DNA from: Geobacter sp.
Lineage (GTDB): Bacteria > Desulfobacterota > Desulfuromonadia > Geobacterales > Geobacteraceae
NCBI GenBank assembly: GCA_003857395.1
Contig: RPRC01000213.1
Coordinates: 1 to 10,223, forward strand
Direction: 5' to 3'
Length of the DNA stretch: 10,223 nt
Positions 1 to 7,032 of the stretch are shown here, one piece after another. A model generated the notes under the pieces. The model worked only from the letters and a program-made list of their open reading frames with translations, did no database searches and was not told where the DNA came from. Within the stretch, counting starts at the first letter, position 1, and every line of letters starts with the position of its first letter. Made by a program: the position numbers and the translations under genes.

Positions 1-1312
<1,312 letters not shown>

Positions 1313-1363
1313 AGTTTTCATTCTCCTTTCGTGCCTTGGATATGGAATTGTTTTGGAAAAAAA

Positions 1364-1390
1364 TTAGCACTCAAAACCACTGAGTGCTAA
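1364..1390 (-). promoter_or_regulatory. CIRCE operator (HrcA binding site)
   Basis: A perfect TTAGCACTC-N9-GAGTGCTAA inverted repeat, the canonical CIRCE element bound by the heat-shock repressor HrcA. It sits between the predicted transcription start (about 1395) and the groES start codon, so it would act as an operator and could also form a hairpin in the 5' untranslated RNA. hrcA itself is not in the window. Confidence 0.97.
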
Positions 1391-1401
1391 TCACGTCGTA
1401 A

Positions 1402-1430
1402 AATATAAACATGGCCCGGGGAAAAATCAA
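1402..1430 (-). promoter_or_regulatory. groES-groEL sigma-70-type promoter
   Basis: On the minus strand, TTGATT (complement of 1425-1430) is separated by exactly 17 bp from TATATT (complement of 1402-1407). Both hexamers are close to the sigma-70 consensus, and the predicted start falls immediately before CIRCE. A CTTGA...CCAT pattern overlaps it, but the spacing is too short for a good sigma-32 promoter. Confidence 0.8.
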
Positions 1431-1481
1431 GCTATAATTTTAAAAAAATGTTGAGCTGCCCCGAATCCATGGCCTGAAGTA

Positions 1482-1754
1482 TCACCATTTCTTCTTCTCA
1501 GCCTCTTCCCGATAGAACTTCTGATAAAGGATTTCCCAGTCCCGGCTTCCCGGAACTTTGGCCTGCGAATAGGACGAAAGCTTTTTCCTGACAAGGGAAT
1601 CTATCTCATCGGCAACGGAGAAATACGACGTCAATGAAGCCTTGATGGCTTCCAGGGCACGTCTTTCGTCAGGGAAATCAACAATATCGTCTCCCCAGAG
1701 CTTGTCGAGAATCTTATGGGCGATATGGGAGATTCGGTCTTCAGATATATGCAT
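1482..1754 (-). CDS. DUF507 family protein (downstream paralogue)
   Basis: A 90-residue protein starting MHISEDRISHIAHKILDKLW and ending with a lysine-rich EEAEKKKW tail. Its length, predicted helical character and the pattern of an N-terminal helix pair plus a charged Lys/Glu C-terminus match DUF507, a small family of unknown function common in deltaproteobacteria. No signal peptide, membrane segment or catalytic motif is seen. The start is chosen at 1754 because AGGAGGG (complement of 1760-1766) lies just upstream. A longer reading frame back to 1841 exists only because it reads into the adjacent repeat element. It follows a second DUF507 gene on the same strand and precedes the groES promoter. 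Function unknown. Confidence 0.85.
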   Translation of the reverse strand: MHISEDRISHIAHKILDKLWGDDIVDFPDERRALEAIKASLTSYFSVADEIDSLVRKKLSSYSQAKVPGSRDWEILYQKFYREEAEKKKW

Positions 1755-1782
1755 GCTTTCCCTCCTGCACGGAATACTCGCA

Positions 1783-1926
1783 GCAGGCCGTTGAAAAACT
1801 ACTGCGGGGCAGACCTGGGGCGTTGCCGCTCGCTCGAACACTCAACGCAGCCACTGCTTCGCCTTGCGTCCTCACTTGCGTGCGCCTGCCATCCCAGCCT
1901 CCTCGCGACGTTTTTCTACAACCTGC
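1783..1926. repeat. 144-bp MITE/REP-like intergenic repeat
   Basis: Bounded by imperfect terminal inverted repeats. The left end GCAGGCCGTTGAAAAACT (1783-1800) and the reverse complement of the right end (1909-1926), GCAGGTTGTAGAAAAACG, match at 14 of 18 positions. Ends of the GCAGG..GT.GAAAAAC type are, from memory, a common intergenic repeat in Geobacter-like genomes. There is no transposase inside. It separates the two DUF507 genes and stops about 16 bp short of the Shine-Dalgarno of the downstream one. The copy number in the genome cannot be seen from one window. Confidence 0.7.
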
Positions 1927-1965
1927 TAGAGAGTTTTCATCCGGAGTTTCCGGATAGAAATCTAG
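1925..1965. repeat. Small imperfect hairpin beside the repeat
   Basis: The core ATCCGG-AGTTT-CCGGAT (1939-1955) is a perfect 6-bp stem. It is flanked by TTTC/GAAA with a bulged A and, further out, by CTAGA/TCTAG. It overlaps the stop codon of the upstream DUF507 gene (TAG, complement of 1962-1964). No U-tract follows on either strand, so it is not a convincing intrinsic terminator. It may belong to the neighbouring repeat or stabilise mRNA ends. Confidence 0.5.
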
Positions 1966-2246
1966 AGAACAATTTTACGTTCTTTTGCCAGCTTGACTTT
2001 AATCATCTTCAGCATCTTGTGGCGGTCGATCTCCTCACCTCCGCCCATCGCTCGGAGGGTCTTCTCGAGAAGCTGCTCGGCGTCCCTTTCCAATTGCTCT
2101 TCCGACGCCATATCCGTTCTCATGACATCCTTGATGCAACTGCACACCTTTGCCCGCTCCTTCTTGAGGATAACCAGCGATGATTCCGTAAGATCAGTTA
2201 GAATTCTTTCCGCCAGCCTGTCGATCTGTTCGTCTTTAAGTCGCAT
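1962..2246 (-). CDS. DUF507 family protein (upstream paralogue)
   Basis: A 94-residue protein starting MRLKDEQIDRLAERILTDL and ending KLAKERKIVL. It shares the DUF507 plan with its downstream neighbour: an N-terminal helix of the type 'R...I..LA..I...L', a middle acidic helical segment (SEEQLERDAEQLLEKTL) and a basic C-terminus. The Shine-Dalgarno GGGAG (complement of 2252-2256) supports ATG 2246. The two paralogues are diverged in sequence but same-strand and adjacent, consistent with an old tandem duplication now split by a repeat element. It is divergent from aroF. The function of the family is not known, and nothing in the sequence gives a catalytic role. Confidence 0.85.
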   Translation of the reverse strand: MRLKDEQIDRLAERILTDLTESSLVILKKERAKVCSCIKDVMRTDMASEEQLERDAEQLLEKTLRAMGGGEEIDRHKMLKMIKVKLAKERKIVL

Positions 2247-2302
2247 GGCTTCTCCCTTTTCATCGGTAACCGCTGGGTAAAGCCAGACGGCAGAGCAGCT
2301 CG

Positions 2303-2329
2303 CTCCCGCTGAAACCTCAGCAGCAGGAG
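2303..2329 (+). promoter_or_regulatory. Hairpin that could hide a purine-rich AGGAGG site in the aroF leader
   Basis: GCTGA (2308-2312) and TCAGC (2317-2321) form a 5-bp stem with an AACC loop. The outer CTCC (2303-2306) can pair with GGAG (2326-2329) of a Shine-Dalgarno-like CAGGAGG. No start codon follows this site at proper distance, so its role is unclear. No convincing promoter was found in 2247-2359 on either strand. Confidence 0.3.
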
Positions 2330-2359
2330 GAAAACAATACTACCACCAAAGGAGATTTC

Positions 2360-2458
2360 ATGGTACTTTTTTCACAGTACTTTCACCAGCCGTGTCGGCA
2401 TTCAACAGTCCGGCAGCACCCCTACGGAGGATCTCATGCTCATCGTCATGAACCATAA
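2360..2458 (+). CDS. Putative 32-codon leader peptide overlapping aroF
   Basis: A short ORF starts at ATG 2360 behind a strong Shine-Dalgarno (AAAGGAG, 2348-2354, spacing 5) and ends with TAA at 2456-2458, 23 bases inside aroF in another frame. The peptide begins [12 protein letters not shown] and contains two Phe, two Tyr and six His among 32 residues. Its placement just ahead of a DAHP synthase gene invites the idea of a regulatory leader responding to aromatic amino acids, or of translational coupling. There is no run of aromatic codons and no terminator/antiterminator pair was found, so classical attenuation is not supported. It may be an unused ORF with a fortuitous ribosome site. Confidence 0.4.
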   Translation: MVLFSQYFHQPCRHSTVRQHPYGGSHAHRHEP

Positions 2459-3446
2459 TGCGGGAAAGAAACAGATCGAAGCGATTATCAAGGCGGTCGA
2501 ACGGATGGGGTTTTCCGCGGCGCCCATCCCGGGAAGCGAACGGACTGCCATCGGCGTTCTCGGCAACAAGGGCTATGTGGACGATTCCACGGTGCGAGCC
2601 CTTCCCGGGGTCCAGGAAGTGATTCACGTCTCGAAGCCCTACAAGCTGGTCTCGCGAGACTTCCATCCGAAAAACACGATCGTCAAGGTTGCCGGCATCG
2701 AGATTGGAAACGGGAAGCGCCCGGTGATCATGGCCGGACCGTGCGCGGTGGAAAGCGAAGAGCAGATCCTGAAGACCGCCCGGGCCGTGAAGGCGGCAGG
2801 TGCCGACATGCTGCGAGGGGGGGCGTTCAAACCACGCACCGGCCCTCACACCTTCCAGGGACTGAGAGAGGAAGGGCTGAAACTCCTGTCCATGGCCTCC
2901 CGTGACAGCGGTCTCCCTTTTGTGACCGAGGTAATGAGTCCCGATACCGTGGGGATGGTTGCCGAGTATGCAGACATGCTCCAGGTCGGGGCCAGAAACA
3001 TGCAGAATTTTGATCTGCTTCGAGAACTGGGCAAAATCAAAAAGCCGGTTCTCTTGAAGCGGGGAATGTGCGCATCCATCGAGGAGTTCCTTGCCGCAGC
3101 CGAATACATTCTGGCAGAGGGGAATTCCGGGGTTGTCCTCTGCGAACGGGGCATCAGAACCTTCGAGACAGCTACCCGCAACACTCTTGACCTGGCCGTT
3201 ATCCCACTGATCAAGGAAATGTCACACCTGCCGATTATAATTGATCCCTCCCATGCCACCGGCAGGCGAAGCCTGGTGCCGCCCATGGCCAAGGCAGCCC
3301 TGGTTGCCGGCGCCGATGGTCTGATGCTGGAAGTCCATCCCGATCCGGAAAAAGCGCTCTCCGATGGACCCCAGTCACTGACCCTGCAAGGCTTTGAAAA
3401 GCTGATGAAAGAATTGGAGCGGATAGACTCATTCCTCAATAGCTAG
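2436..3446 (+). CDS. aroF: 3-deoxy-7-phosphoheptulonate (DAHP) synthase, type I-beta with N-terminal regulatory domain
   Basis: A 336-residue enzyme condensing phosphoenolpyruvate and erythrose 4-phosphate to DAHP, the first step of the shikimate pathway. Residues 1-70 ([14 protein letters not shown]...) form the small ferredoxin/ACT-like domain seen in the Thermotoga-type I-beta enzymes, where it mediates inhibition by Phe/Tyr. Residues 75-336 are the catalytic TIM barrel. Probable metal ligands are Cys103 (AGPCAVES), His273 (DPSHATG), Glu299 (LEVHPDP) and Asp310 (LSDGPQS). Phosphate/PEP-binding signatures [16 protein letters not shown] (128-142) and KRGM (208-211) are intact. The length is normal and the start is supported by GGAGG (2426-2430). 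It is monocistronic here and overlaps a possible leader ORF. The symbol follows common annotation of this family; aroG-type names are also used. Confidence 0.95.
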   Translation: MLIVMNHNAGKKQIEAIIKAVERMGFSAAPIPGSERTAIGVLGNKGYVDDSTVRALPGVQEVIHVSKPYKLVSRDFHPKNTIVKVAGIEIGNGKRPVIMAGPCAVESEEQILKTARAVKAAGADMLRGGAFKPRTGPHTFQGLREEGLKLLSMASRDSGLPFVTEVMSPDTVGMVAEYADMLQVGARNMQNFDLLRELGKIKKPVLLKRGMCASIEEFLAAAEYILAEGNSGVVLCERGIRTFETATRNTLDLAVIPLIKEMSHLPIIIDPSHATGRRSLVPPMAKAALVAGADGLMLEVHPDPEKALSDGPQSLTLQGFEKLMKELERIDSFLNS

Positions 3447-3471
3447 CGGGCTGGACGCCCCCAAATGTTCC

Positions 3472-3500
3472 TTGATTTTTTTATCTTCCTGCGGTACTCT
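3472..3500 (+). promoter_or_regulatory. Promoter of the candidate 6S RNA
   Basis: TTGATT (3472-3477), a 17-bp spacer and TACTCT (3495-3500) place a transcription start near 3507-3510, exactly where the closing stem of the downstream structured RNA begins. The -10 hexamer is weak (3 of 6). Confidence 0.5.
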
Positions 3501-3509
3501 CAGAACGTA

Positions 3510-3685
3510 GTCTCTCTGCCATGTTTGTGAGGTTATCAAGCCCCTGCGGAATATTTATAAAACGGGTGTTTTTCAGGTCGTGGTGTGCTGCCCCTTTTTG
3601 CGGGATTTGCCTGAAACGATACAAAGATGCCCACATAATTGGGAACTCGCTGTGAGGCCCCAAACCCACGGCAGAGTGGAGAGAC
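3510..3685 (+). ncRNA. ssrS: Candidate 6S RNA
   Basis: About 176 nt between aroF and polA with no coding potential but strong secondary structure. The ends close by CTCTGCC (3514-3520) with GGCAGAG (3670-3676), GTCT with AGAC outside it, and GTTTG (3523-3527) with CAAAC (3661-3665) inside. A further stem TTTCAGG/CCTGAAA (about 3573-3579 and 3614-3620) lies in the middle, leaving an unpaired bubble between. This long rod with a central bubble, its length, and a CCCCTG...ATATTTATA block resembling the 5' bubble side of enterobacterial 6S RNA suggest 6S RNA, which mimics an open promoter and sequesters sigma-70 RNA polymerase. A promoter precedes it and a terminator follows at 3695. It could instead be another structured sRNA or the aroF 3' region. 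A covariance search would decide. Confidence 0.62.
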
Positions 3686-3694
3686 TGAAAAGTT

Positions 3695-3725
3695 AAAGGG
3701 AACCGGAGATCCGGTTCCCTTTTTT
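3695..3725 (+). terminator. Strong intrinsic terminator
   Basis: AAAGGGAACCGG (3695-3706), loop AGAT, CCGGTTCCCTTT (3711-3722): a perfect 12-bp stem ending in six T (3720-3725). On the plus strand it ends the candidate 6S RNA and any aroF read-through. On the minus strand it lies 28 bp beyond the polA stop and may also stop polA transcription, although that strand has only a broken T-run. Confidence 0.9.
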
Positions 3726-3752
3726 AGTCTGGAAGGCGTGAGTTGCCAGGTC

Positions 3753-6422
3753 CTAGTGAGCCTCACTCCAGTTCCTGCCGCAGCTCAGATCAACTTTAAG
3801 AGGTACGCGCAGCTCAACCGCGTGCTCCATCTCGTGACAGACCAGCAGCTCCATCTGGACACGCTCTTCCTCCGGAACCTCGAACACCAGTTCATCATGC
3901 ACCTGCATGATCAATCGACTTTTAAGCCCCTCCCCCTTCATCCTCTCCGTAACCCGAACCATTGCCCGCTTGATTATGTCCGCGGCAGAGCCCTGGATGG
4001 GATAGTTTATGGCATTTCGCTGCGCAAACGCCCGAATATTGCCGTTGCTGCTGGCGATATCCGGAATGGGGAGTTTTCGCCCCAGGATGGTGGTAACGTA
4101 GCCGTTCTTCTCGGCATCCCGAACACAGGCATCGAGAAATTCCCGCGCTCCGCTGTGCCGGAGAAAATAGTTGTCGATGAAATCTTTGGCGATTTTGGTA
4201 GAAACACCAAGCTCCCGCGCCAGGCTGAAGGCGCCCTGTCCATAGATGACCCCGAAGTTGATGGTTTTTGCCTGTCGTCGCATCTCGGGTGTCACCAGTC
4301 CCGGCAGGAGATCAAATACCTCACTGGCGGTACGGGTATGGATATCTTCATCATGGGCAAACGCATCGCAAAAGACCCGGTCACCGGAGAGATGAGCCAG
4401 AACCCGCAGCTCGATCTGGGAATAGTCGGCTGACAGGAGAAGCGCCCCTTCTTCGGCGATGAAAGCCCGGCGGATCTTCCGTCCTTCTTCTGAGCGGATC
4501 GGGATGTTCTGCAGGTTCGGCTCGGAAGAGGAAAGTCGACCGGTATTGGTAACCGCCTGGTTGTAAGACGTATGGACCCTTCCCGTTGACGGGTCCACCA
4601 GTTTCGGCAGGGCGTCGGTATAGGTTGACTTCAGCTTGGAGATACTCCGGAACTGCAAGATAAGGGAAGCAATCTCATGGTCCAGGGCCAAACGGGTCAG
4701 AACGTCCATGTCGGTTGACCAACCGGTCTTGGTCTTCCTCCCGGCCGGAAGCTTGAGGCGTTCAAACAGGACCTCGCCCAGCTGCTTGGGTGAATTGATG
4801 TTGAACTCGCAGCCGGCCTTGGCGAAAATCTCCTTTTCAAGAATCGCCAGCTGGTCGGCGAACATCCCGGAAAGCTCCCGGAGCAGAGGCAGATCGAGTT
4901 TTACTCCTTGGAGTTCCATCTCGGCAATGATCTTGACCAAGGGCATTTCCAGATCGAAAAAAAGGCTGTCCATTCCCGCCTCGGTCAGACGGGGAAGAAA
5001 AATCCTCTGCAGAAGAAAGGTTGCGTCCGCGTCTTCACAGGAATACACCGAGGCTTGCTCCACCGGAACCTGGGCAAAATTGATCTGCTCCTTGCCCTTG
5101 CCGGCGACCTCCTGGTAGGAAATCATTTTGTGGTCGAGAAATTCCACGGCCAGGGAATCGAGGCCATGGCTGGAACGAACGGGATTAAGGAGATAGGAGG
5201 CAAGCATGGTATCACACCACAGGCCCTGCACCTCGATCCCGCTCCGACGCAGGACCTGGTAGTCGTACTTGATGTTCTGACCAATTTTGGGCTTCTCCGG
5301 ATCGATGAGAATCGGCGTAAGGGCGGACAGGACCTGCTCCCGGGACAACTGTGCGGGTGCGCCTGGATAGCTATGGCCAACCGGCAGGTACCAGGCTTCA
5401 TGATCCCGGAAGGAAAACGACAGTCCCACGATCTCAGCCTGCAGTGGATTGAGACTGGTGGTTTCCAGGTCAACGGCAAAGGCCGGTGCCGCAGCCAATG
5501 CCTGCAGCAGGGTCGAAAACTCCTGCTCCGTCAGTATCGTCCGATAGCCTTCCGTGGAGAGACTCGCTTCGCTGGTCAACTCCTTCATGAGGGTGGTAAA
5601 TCCGTATTCCCGGAAAAGGTCGGCAAGTCGTTTCGTGTCAGCGGGAGAGACGGCAAGATCTTCATAGCGGTATTCAACCGGGGTATTCCGGTCGATGGTG
5701 GCGAGTTTCCGGGAAAGACGCGCCTGATCAGCGAATTCCCGCAACCGTTCGCCGGTTTTGCCTTTTACCTCACCGGCCCTTTCCAGAAGGGCATCCAGTG
5801 ACCCGAACTCCTGGATAAGCTTCAAGGCGGTCTTTTCGCCAATCCCGGGGACACCTGGAATATTATCGGAAGTATCACCAGCCAGTCCAAGAATCTCAAT
5901 CACGCGTTCCGGTTCGACCCCGAAACGTTCCAGCACCTCGGGGATGCCCGAAACCTTGTCCTTCATGGTATCGAGCAGGGTAACGTTGGCGGTGACGATC
6001 TGCATGAGATCCTTGTCGCCGGTCACAACCACAACTTCCATCCCCGCTTCCTCGCACTCCCGGGCAATGGTGCCGATGATATCATCGGCCTCGAACCCTT
6101 GTTTCTCCAGGACCGGTATATTAAAGGCGCGCACCATCTCTTTGATGGGAACAATCTGGGGAATCAGATCGTCAGGCATGGCAGCCCGGTTCGCCTTATA
6201 CTCAGGGTACATCTCGGTGCGGAAGGTCTGCCGGCCGAGATCAAATACCACCGCCACATGGCCGGGCTTCCGGTCCTTGAGCACCTTCAGCAGCATCTGG
6301 GTAAAACCGTACAGTGCATTGGTTGGAAAGCCCTTGGGCGACGAAAGATGGCGGATGGCAAAATAGGCCCGGTAGATATACGAAGAGCCATCGATCAGAT
6401 ACAGTTTTTCTCTTTCCACCAT
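3753..6422 (-). CDS. polA: DNA polymerase I
   Basis: An 889-residue family A polymerase for gap filling, RNA primer removal and repair. Residues 1-290 are the 5' nuclease: LIDGSSYIYRAYFA, GFEADDIIGT (109-118), VTGDKDLMQ (133-141) and the helix-hairpin-helix GDTSDNIPGVPGIGEKTA (182-199). Residues ~300-490 are the 3'-5' exonuclease with its acidic residues intact: D318 and E320 (VDLETTSL), D387 (QNIKYD) and Y460/D464 (YSCED), so proofreading should be active. The polymerase domain has motif A DYSQIELR (666-673), the O-helix R716...K719...F723...Y727 and motif C VHDELV (841-846). The Phe in the O-helix is the Escherichia coli-like form. The start ATG directly abuts the TAA of the DUF4177-like gene, and GGGAG lies 7 bases upstream. 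Length is slightly under the E. coli enzyme. Confidence 0.98.
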   Translation of the reverse strand: MVEREKLYLIDGSSYIYRAYFAIRHLSSPKGFPTNALYGFTQMLLKVLKDRKPGHVAVVFDLGRQTFRTEMYPEYKANRAAMPDDLIPQIVPIKEMVRAFNIPVLEKQGFEADDIIGTIARECEEAGMEVVVVTGDKDLMQIVTANVTLLDTMKDKVSGIPEVLERFGVEPERVIEILGLAGDTSDNIPGVPGIGEKTALKLIQEFGSLDALLERAGEVKGKTGERLREFADQARLSRKLATIDRNTPVEYRYEDLAVSPADTKRLADLFREYGFTTLMKELTSEASLSTEGYRTILTEQEFSTLLQALAAAPAFAVDLETTSLNPLQAEIVGLSFSFRDHEAWYLPVGHSYPGAPAQLSREQVLSALTPILIDPEKPKIGQNIKYDYQVLRRSGIEVQGLWCDTMLASYLLNPVRSSHGLDSLAVEFLDHKMISYQEVAGKGKEQINFAQVPVEQASVYSCEDADATFLLQRIFLPRLTEAGMDSLFFDLEMPLVKIIAEMELQGVKLDLPLLRELSGMFADQLAILEKEIFAKAGCEFNINSPKQLGEVLFERLKLPAGRKTKTGWSTDMDVLTRLALDHEIASLILQFRSISKLKSTYTDALPKLVDPSTGRVHTSYNQAVTNTGRLSSSEPNLQNIPIRSEEGRKIRRAFIAEEGALLLSADYSQIELRVLAHLSGDRVFCDAFAHDEDIHTRTASEVFDLLPGLVTPEMRRQAKTINFGVIYGQGAFSLARELGVSTKIAKDFIDNYFLRHSGAREFLDACVRDAEKNGYVTTILGRKLPIPDIASSNGNIRAFAQRNAINYPIQGSAADIIKRAMVRVTERMKGEGLKSRLIMQVHDELVFEVPEEERVQMELLVCHEMEHAVELRVPLKVDLSCGRNWSEAH

Positions 6423-6611
6423 TTACTCGCTCCCTTTAGACTCGGTCTCCCGGGTAAAGATGACAAAGGCCATGCTCGGCCTCCTGCTCGACTCCCGCAT
6501 GGCAAATTGCATTCCGTCGAAATTCCAGCCTTTGCCGGTCCATTCATTCAGAACTTCTTCCAGAATATCCTCCGCTACGGTACTTATCTCCACTACTTTG
6601 TACTCAAGCAT
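6423..6611 (-). CDS. DUF4177-like small protein upstream of polA
   Basis: A 62-residue protein starting MLEYKVVEIS. The pattern 'YKVVE...LNEWTGKGWNFDGMQFAM...AFVIFTR' matches the DUF4177 type: a beta strand, a helix with a Gly-Trp turn, then two strands. These are small proteins of unknown function. The start is chosen at 6611 because AGGAG (complement of 6619-6623) lies 7 bases upstream. A longer frame to 6653 lacks such a site and passes back almost to the predicted transcription start. The stop codon TAA (6425-6423) is immediately followed by the polA ATG, and the polA ribosome site lies inside this gene, so the two are almost surely co-transcribed and translationally coupled. A repair or replication role can only be guessed from this linkage. 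Confidence 0.8.
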   Translation of the reverse strand: MLEYKVVEISTVAEDILEEVLNEWTGKGWNFDGMQFAMRESSRRPSMAFVIFTRETESKGSE

Positions 6612-6658
6612 GGCATATCTCCTGCCGGAAAGATTCAATTGCGATGGTTCCATTGGTA

Positions 6659-6687
6659 ATAGTAGACCAGAACCTGCATCCGTTCAA
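6659..6687 (-). promoter_or_regulatory. Promoter of the DUF4177-polA operon
   Basis: On the minus strand TTGAAC (complement of 6682-6687), a 17-bp spacer and TACTAT (complement of 6659-6664). The predicted start is near 6652, about 40 bases upstream of the small gene. Confidence 0.55.
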
Positions 6688-6723
6688 GGGCGAAGAAAGA
6701 CCTCCTCTTTCTCAGCCTCCCTT

Positions 6724-6787
6724 TGAAAGCTCCGGAAACATTGGAACAGGGATGCCAACGCCGACAGGACTCCATTCAGAGCTTTCA
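6724..6787. repeat. Inverted repeat between the divergent promoters
   Basis: TGAAAGCTC (6724-6732) and GAGCTTTCA (6779-6787) are perfect 9-bp inverted arms around a 46-bp spacer that contains a smaller TTGG/CCAA stem. It lies upstream of both the polA promoter and the ModE-controlled promoter, so neither transcript should include it. No terminator tract is present. Its role is unknown. Confidence 0.5.
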
Positions 6788-6797
6788 CAAAAAGAAC

Positions 6798-6827
6798 TTG
6801 CATTCGTTATATACGTTACTATATAAC
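6798..6827 (+). promoter_or_regulatory. Promoter of the xdhC-like gene
   Basis: TTGCAT (6798-6803) is followed by TATATA (6820-6825, spacing 16) or TATAAC (6822-6827, spacing 18). This places a start near 6833 and a leader of about 215 nt before the xdhC start. The ModE-like box covers the spacer and the -10 region. Confidence 0.55.
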
Positions 6828-6830
6828 AAG
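6803..6830 (+). promoter_or_regulatory. ModE-like molybdate-responsive operator
   Basis: TTCGTTATATA (6803-6813), 6-bp spacer, TATATAACAAG (6820-6830). Against the ModE site reported for Geobacter, recalled as ATCGCTATATA-N6-TATATAACGAT, it matches 9 of 11 positions in each half with the same 6-bp spacing. ModE with bound molybdate dimerises on such sites, usually repressing molybdate-uptake genes. Its overlap with the promoter fits repression. The molybdenum-related genes downstream support the call. modE is not in the window. Confidence 0.82.
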
Positions 6831-6840
6831 ATAAAATTTC

Positions 6841-6936
6841 ATCTCCGACCCGTCCTACCTAAGGCCAGTGCTATGGGAACCGGGCTGTGGGTGCCGCCGG
6901 AAACAGCGTCGCCTCCCATGTTTGGAAAGGAGAACG
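6841..6936 (+). ncRNA. Probable molybdenum-cofactor (Moco) riboswitch aptamer
   Basis: A structured leader with blocks recalled from the Moco RNA motif: CTCCGACC at the 5' side (6843-6850), CCGCCGGAAAC (6894-6904), GCCTCCC (6911-6917) and GGAAAGGAG (6924-6932). Visible stems are P1 TCTCC (6842-6846) with GGAGA (6929-6933), and GGTGCCGC (6890-6897) with GCGTCGCC (6906-6913) having one mismatch and a GGAAAC loop. CAGT (6866-6869) pairs with GCTG (6884-6887), forming an arm that could be the P3 that marks Moco- rather than tungsten-cofactor-type RNAs. The 3' P1 strand contains the AAAGGAG ribosome site. It lies between a ModE-like promoter and a terminator, upstream of an XdhC-family gene. Moco riboswitches occur in deltaproteobacteria upstream of such genes. 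The match is from memory and unaligned. Confidence 0.7.
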
Positions 6937-6939
6937 TGA

Positions 6940-7032
6940 GTGGTCCCAACGGTCGACGGATATCTCTCTCCTTCGGCCGTTTTTTATGGCCGATCTCTCC
7001 TACGAACCCGGATCGTTGCTTATAGACCATGA
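6940..7032 (+). CDS. Possible 30-codon leader ORF in the xdhC leader
   Basis: It starts with GTG 6940, 7 bases after the AAAGGAG that also forms the 3' strand of riboswitch stem P1, runs straight through the terminator hairpin, and ends TGA (7030-7032) overlapping ATG 7029 as ATGA. The peptide begins MVPTVDGYLSPSA and resembles nothing I recognise. Its value may lie in the act of translation: ribosomes on it would melt the terminator and deliver termination-reinitiation to the next ORF. A GTG at 6936 is closer to the ribosome site (3 bases) and less likely. No coding evidence beyond the start context and overlap. Confidence 0.35.
   Translation: MVPTVDGYLSPSAVFYGRSLLRTRIVAYRP
6948..6985 (+). 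terminator. Intrinsic terminator / expression platform in the xdhC leader
   Basis: AACGGTCGA (6948-6956) pairs with TCGGCCGTT (6973-6981), 9 bp with one G-U, closing a 16-nt loop and followed by T6 (6980-6985). It lies 64 bp upstream of the xdhC start and directly after the aptamer, as expected for premature termination control. The loop contains TCTCC (6967-6971), able to compete with aptamer strand TCTCC (6842-6846) for GGAGA (6929-6933). Confidence 0.75.

Noticed and set aside
1402..1430. Possible sigma-32 promoter for groES-groEL
   Set aside because: CTTGA and a CCAT-like element are present, but the spacing is several bases too short. The sigma-70 hexamers with 17-bp spacing plus CIRCE explain the site better.
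1755..1841. N-terminal extension of the downstream DUF507 gene by 29 residues
   Set aside because: The extra residues are translated from the repeat element and the AGGAGGG ribosome site lies immediately before ATG 1754.
3447..3471. Possible aroF terminator (GGGC-tggac-GCCC) just after the stop
   Set aside because: Only a 4-bp stem, and the T-rich tract that follows is separated by a dozen bases and belongs to the downstream promoter's spacer.
4908..5801. Long open frame (297 codons) on the plus strand inside polA
   Set aside because: It is the antisense shadow of an unambiguous polA. It has no recognised domain or ribosome site and its composition mirrors the coding strand. The same holds for the open frames at 3639-4433 and 5758-6366.
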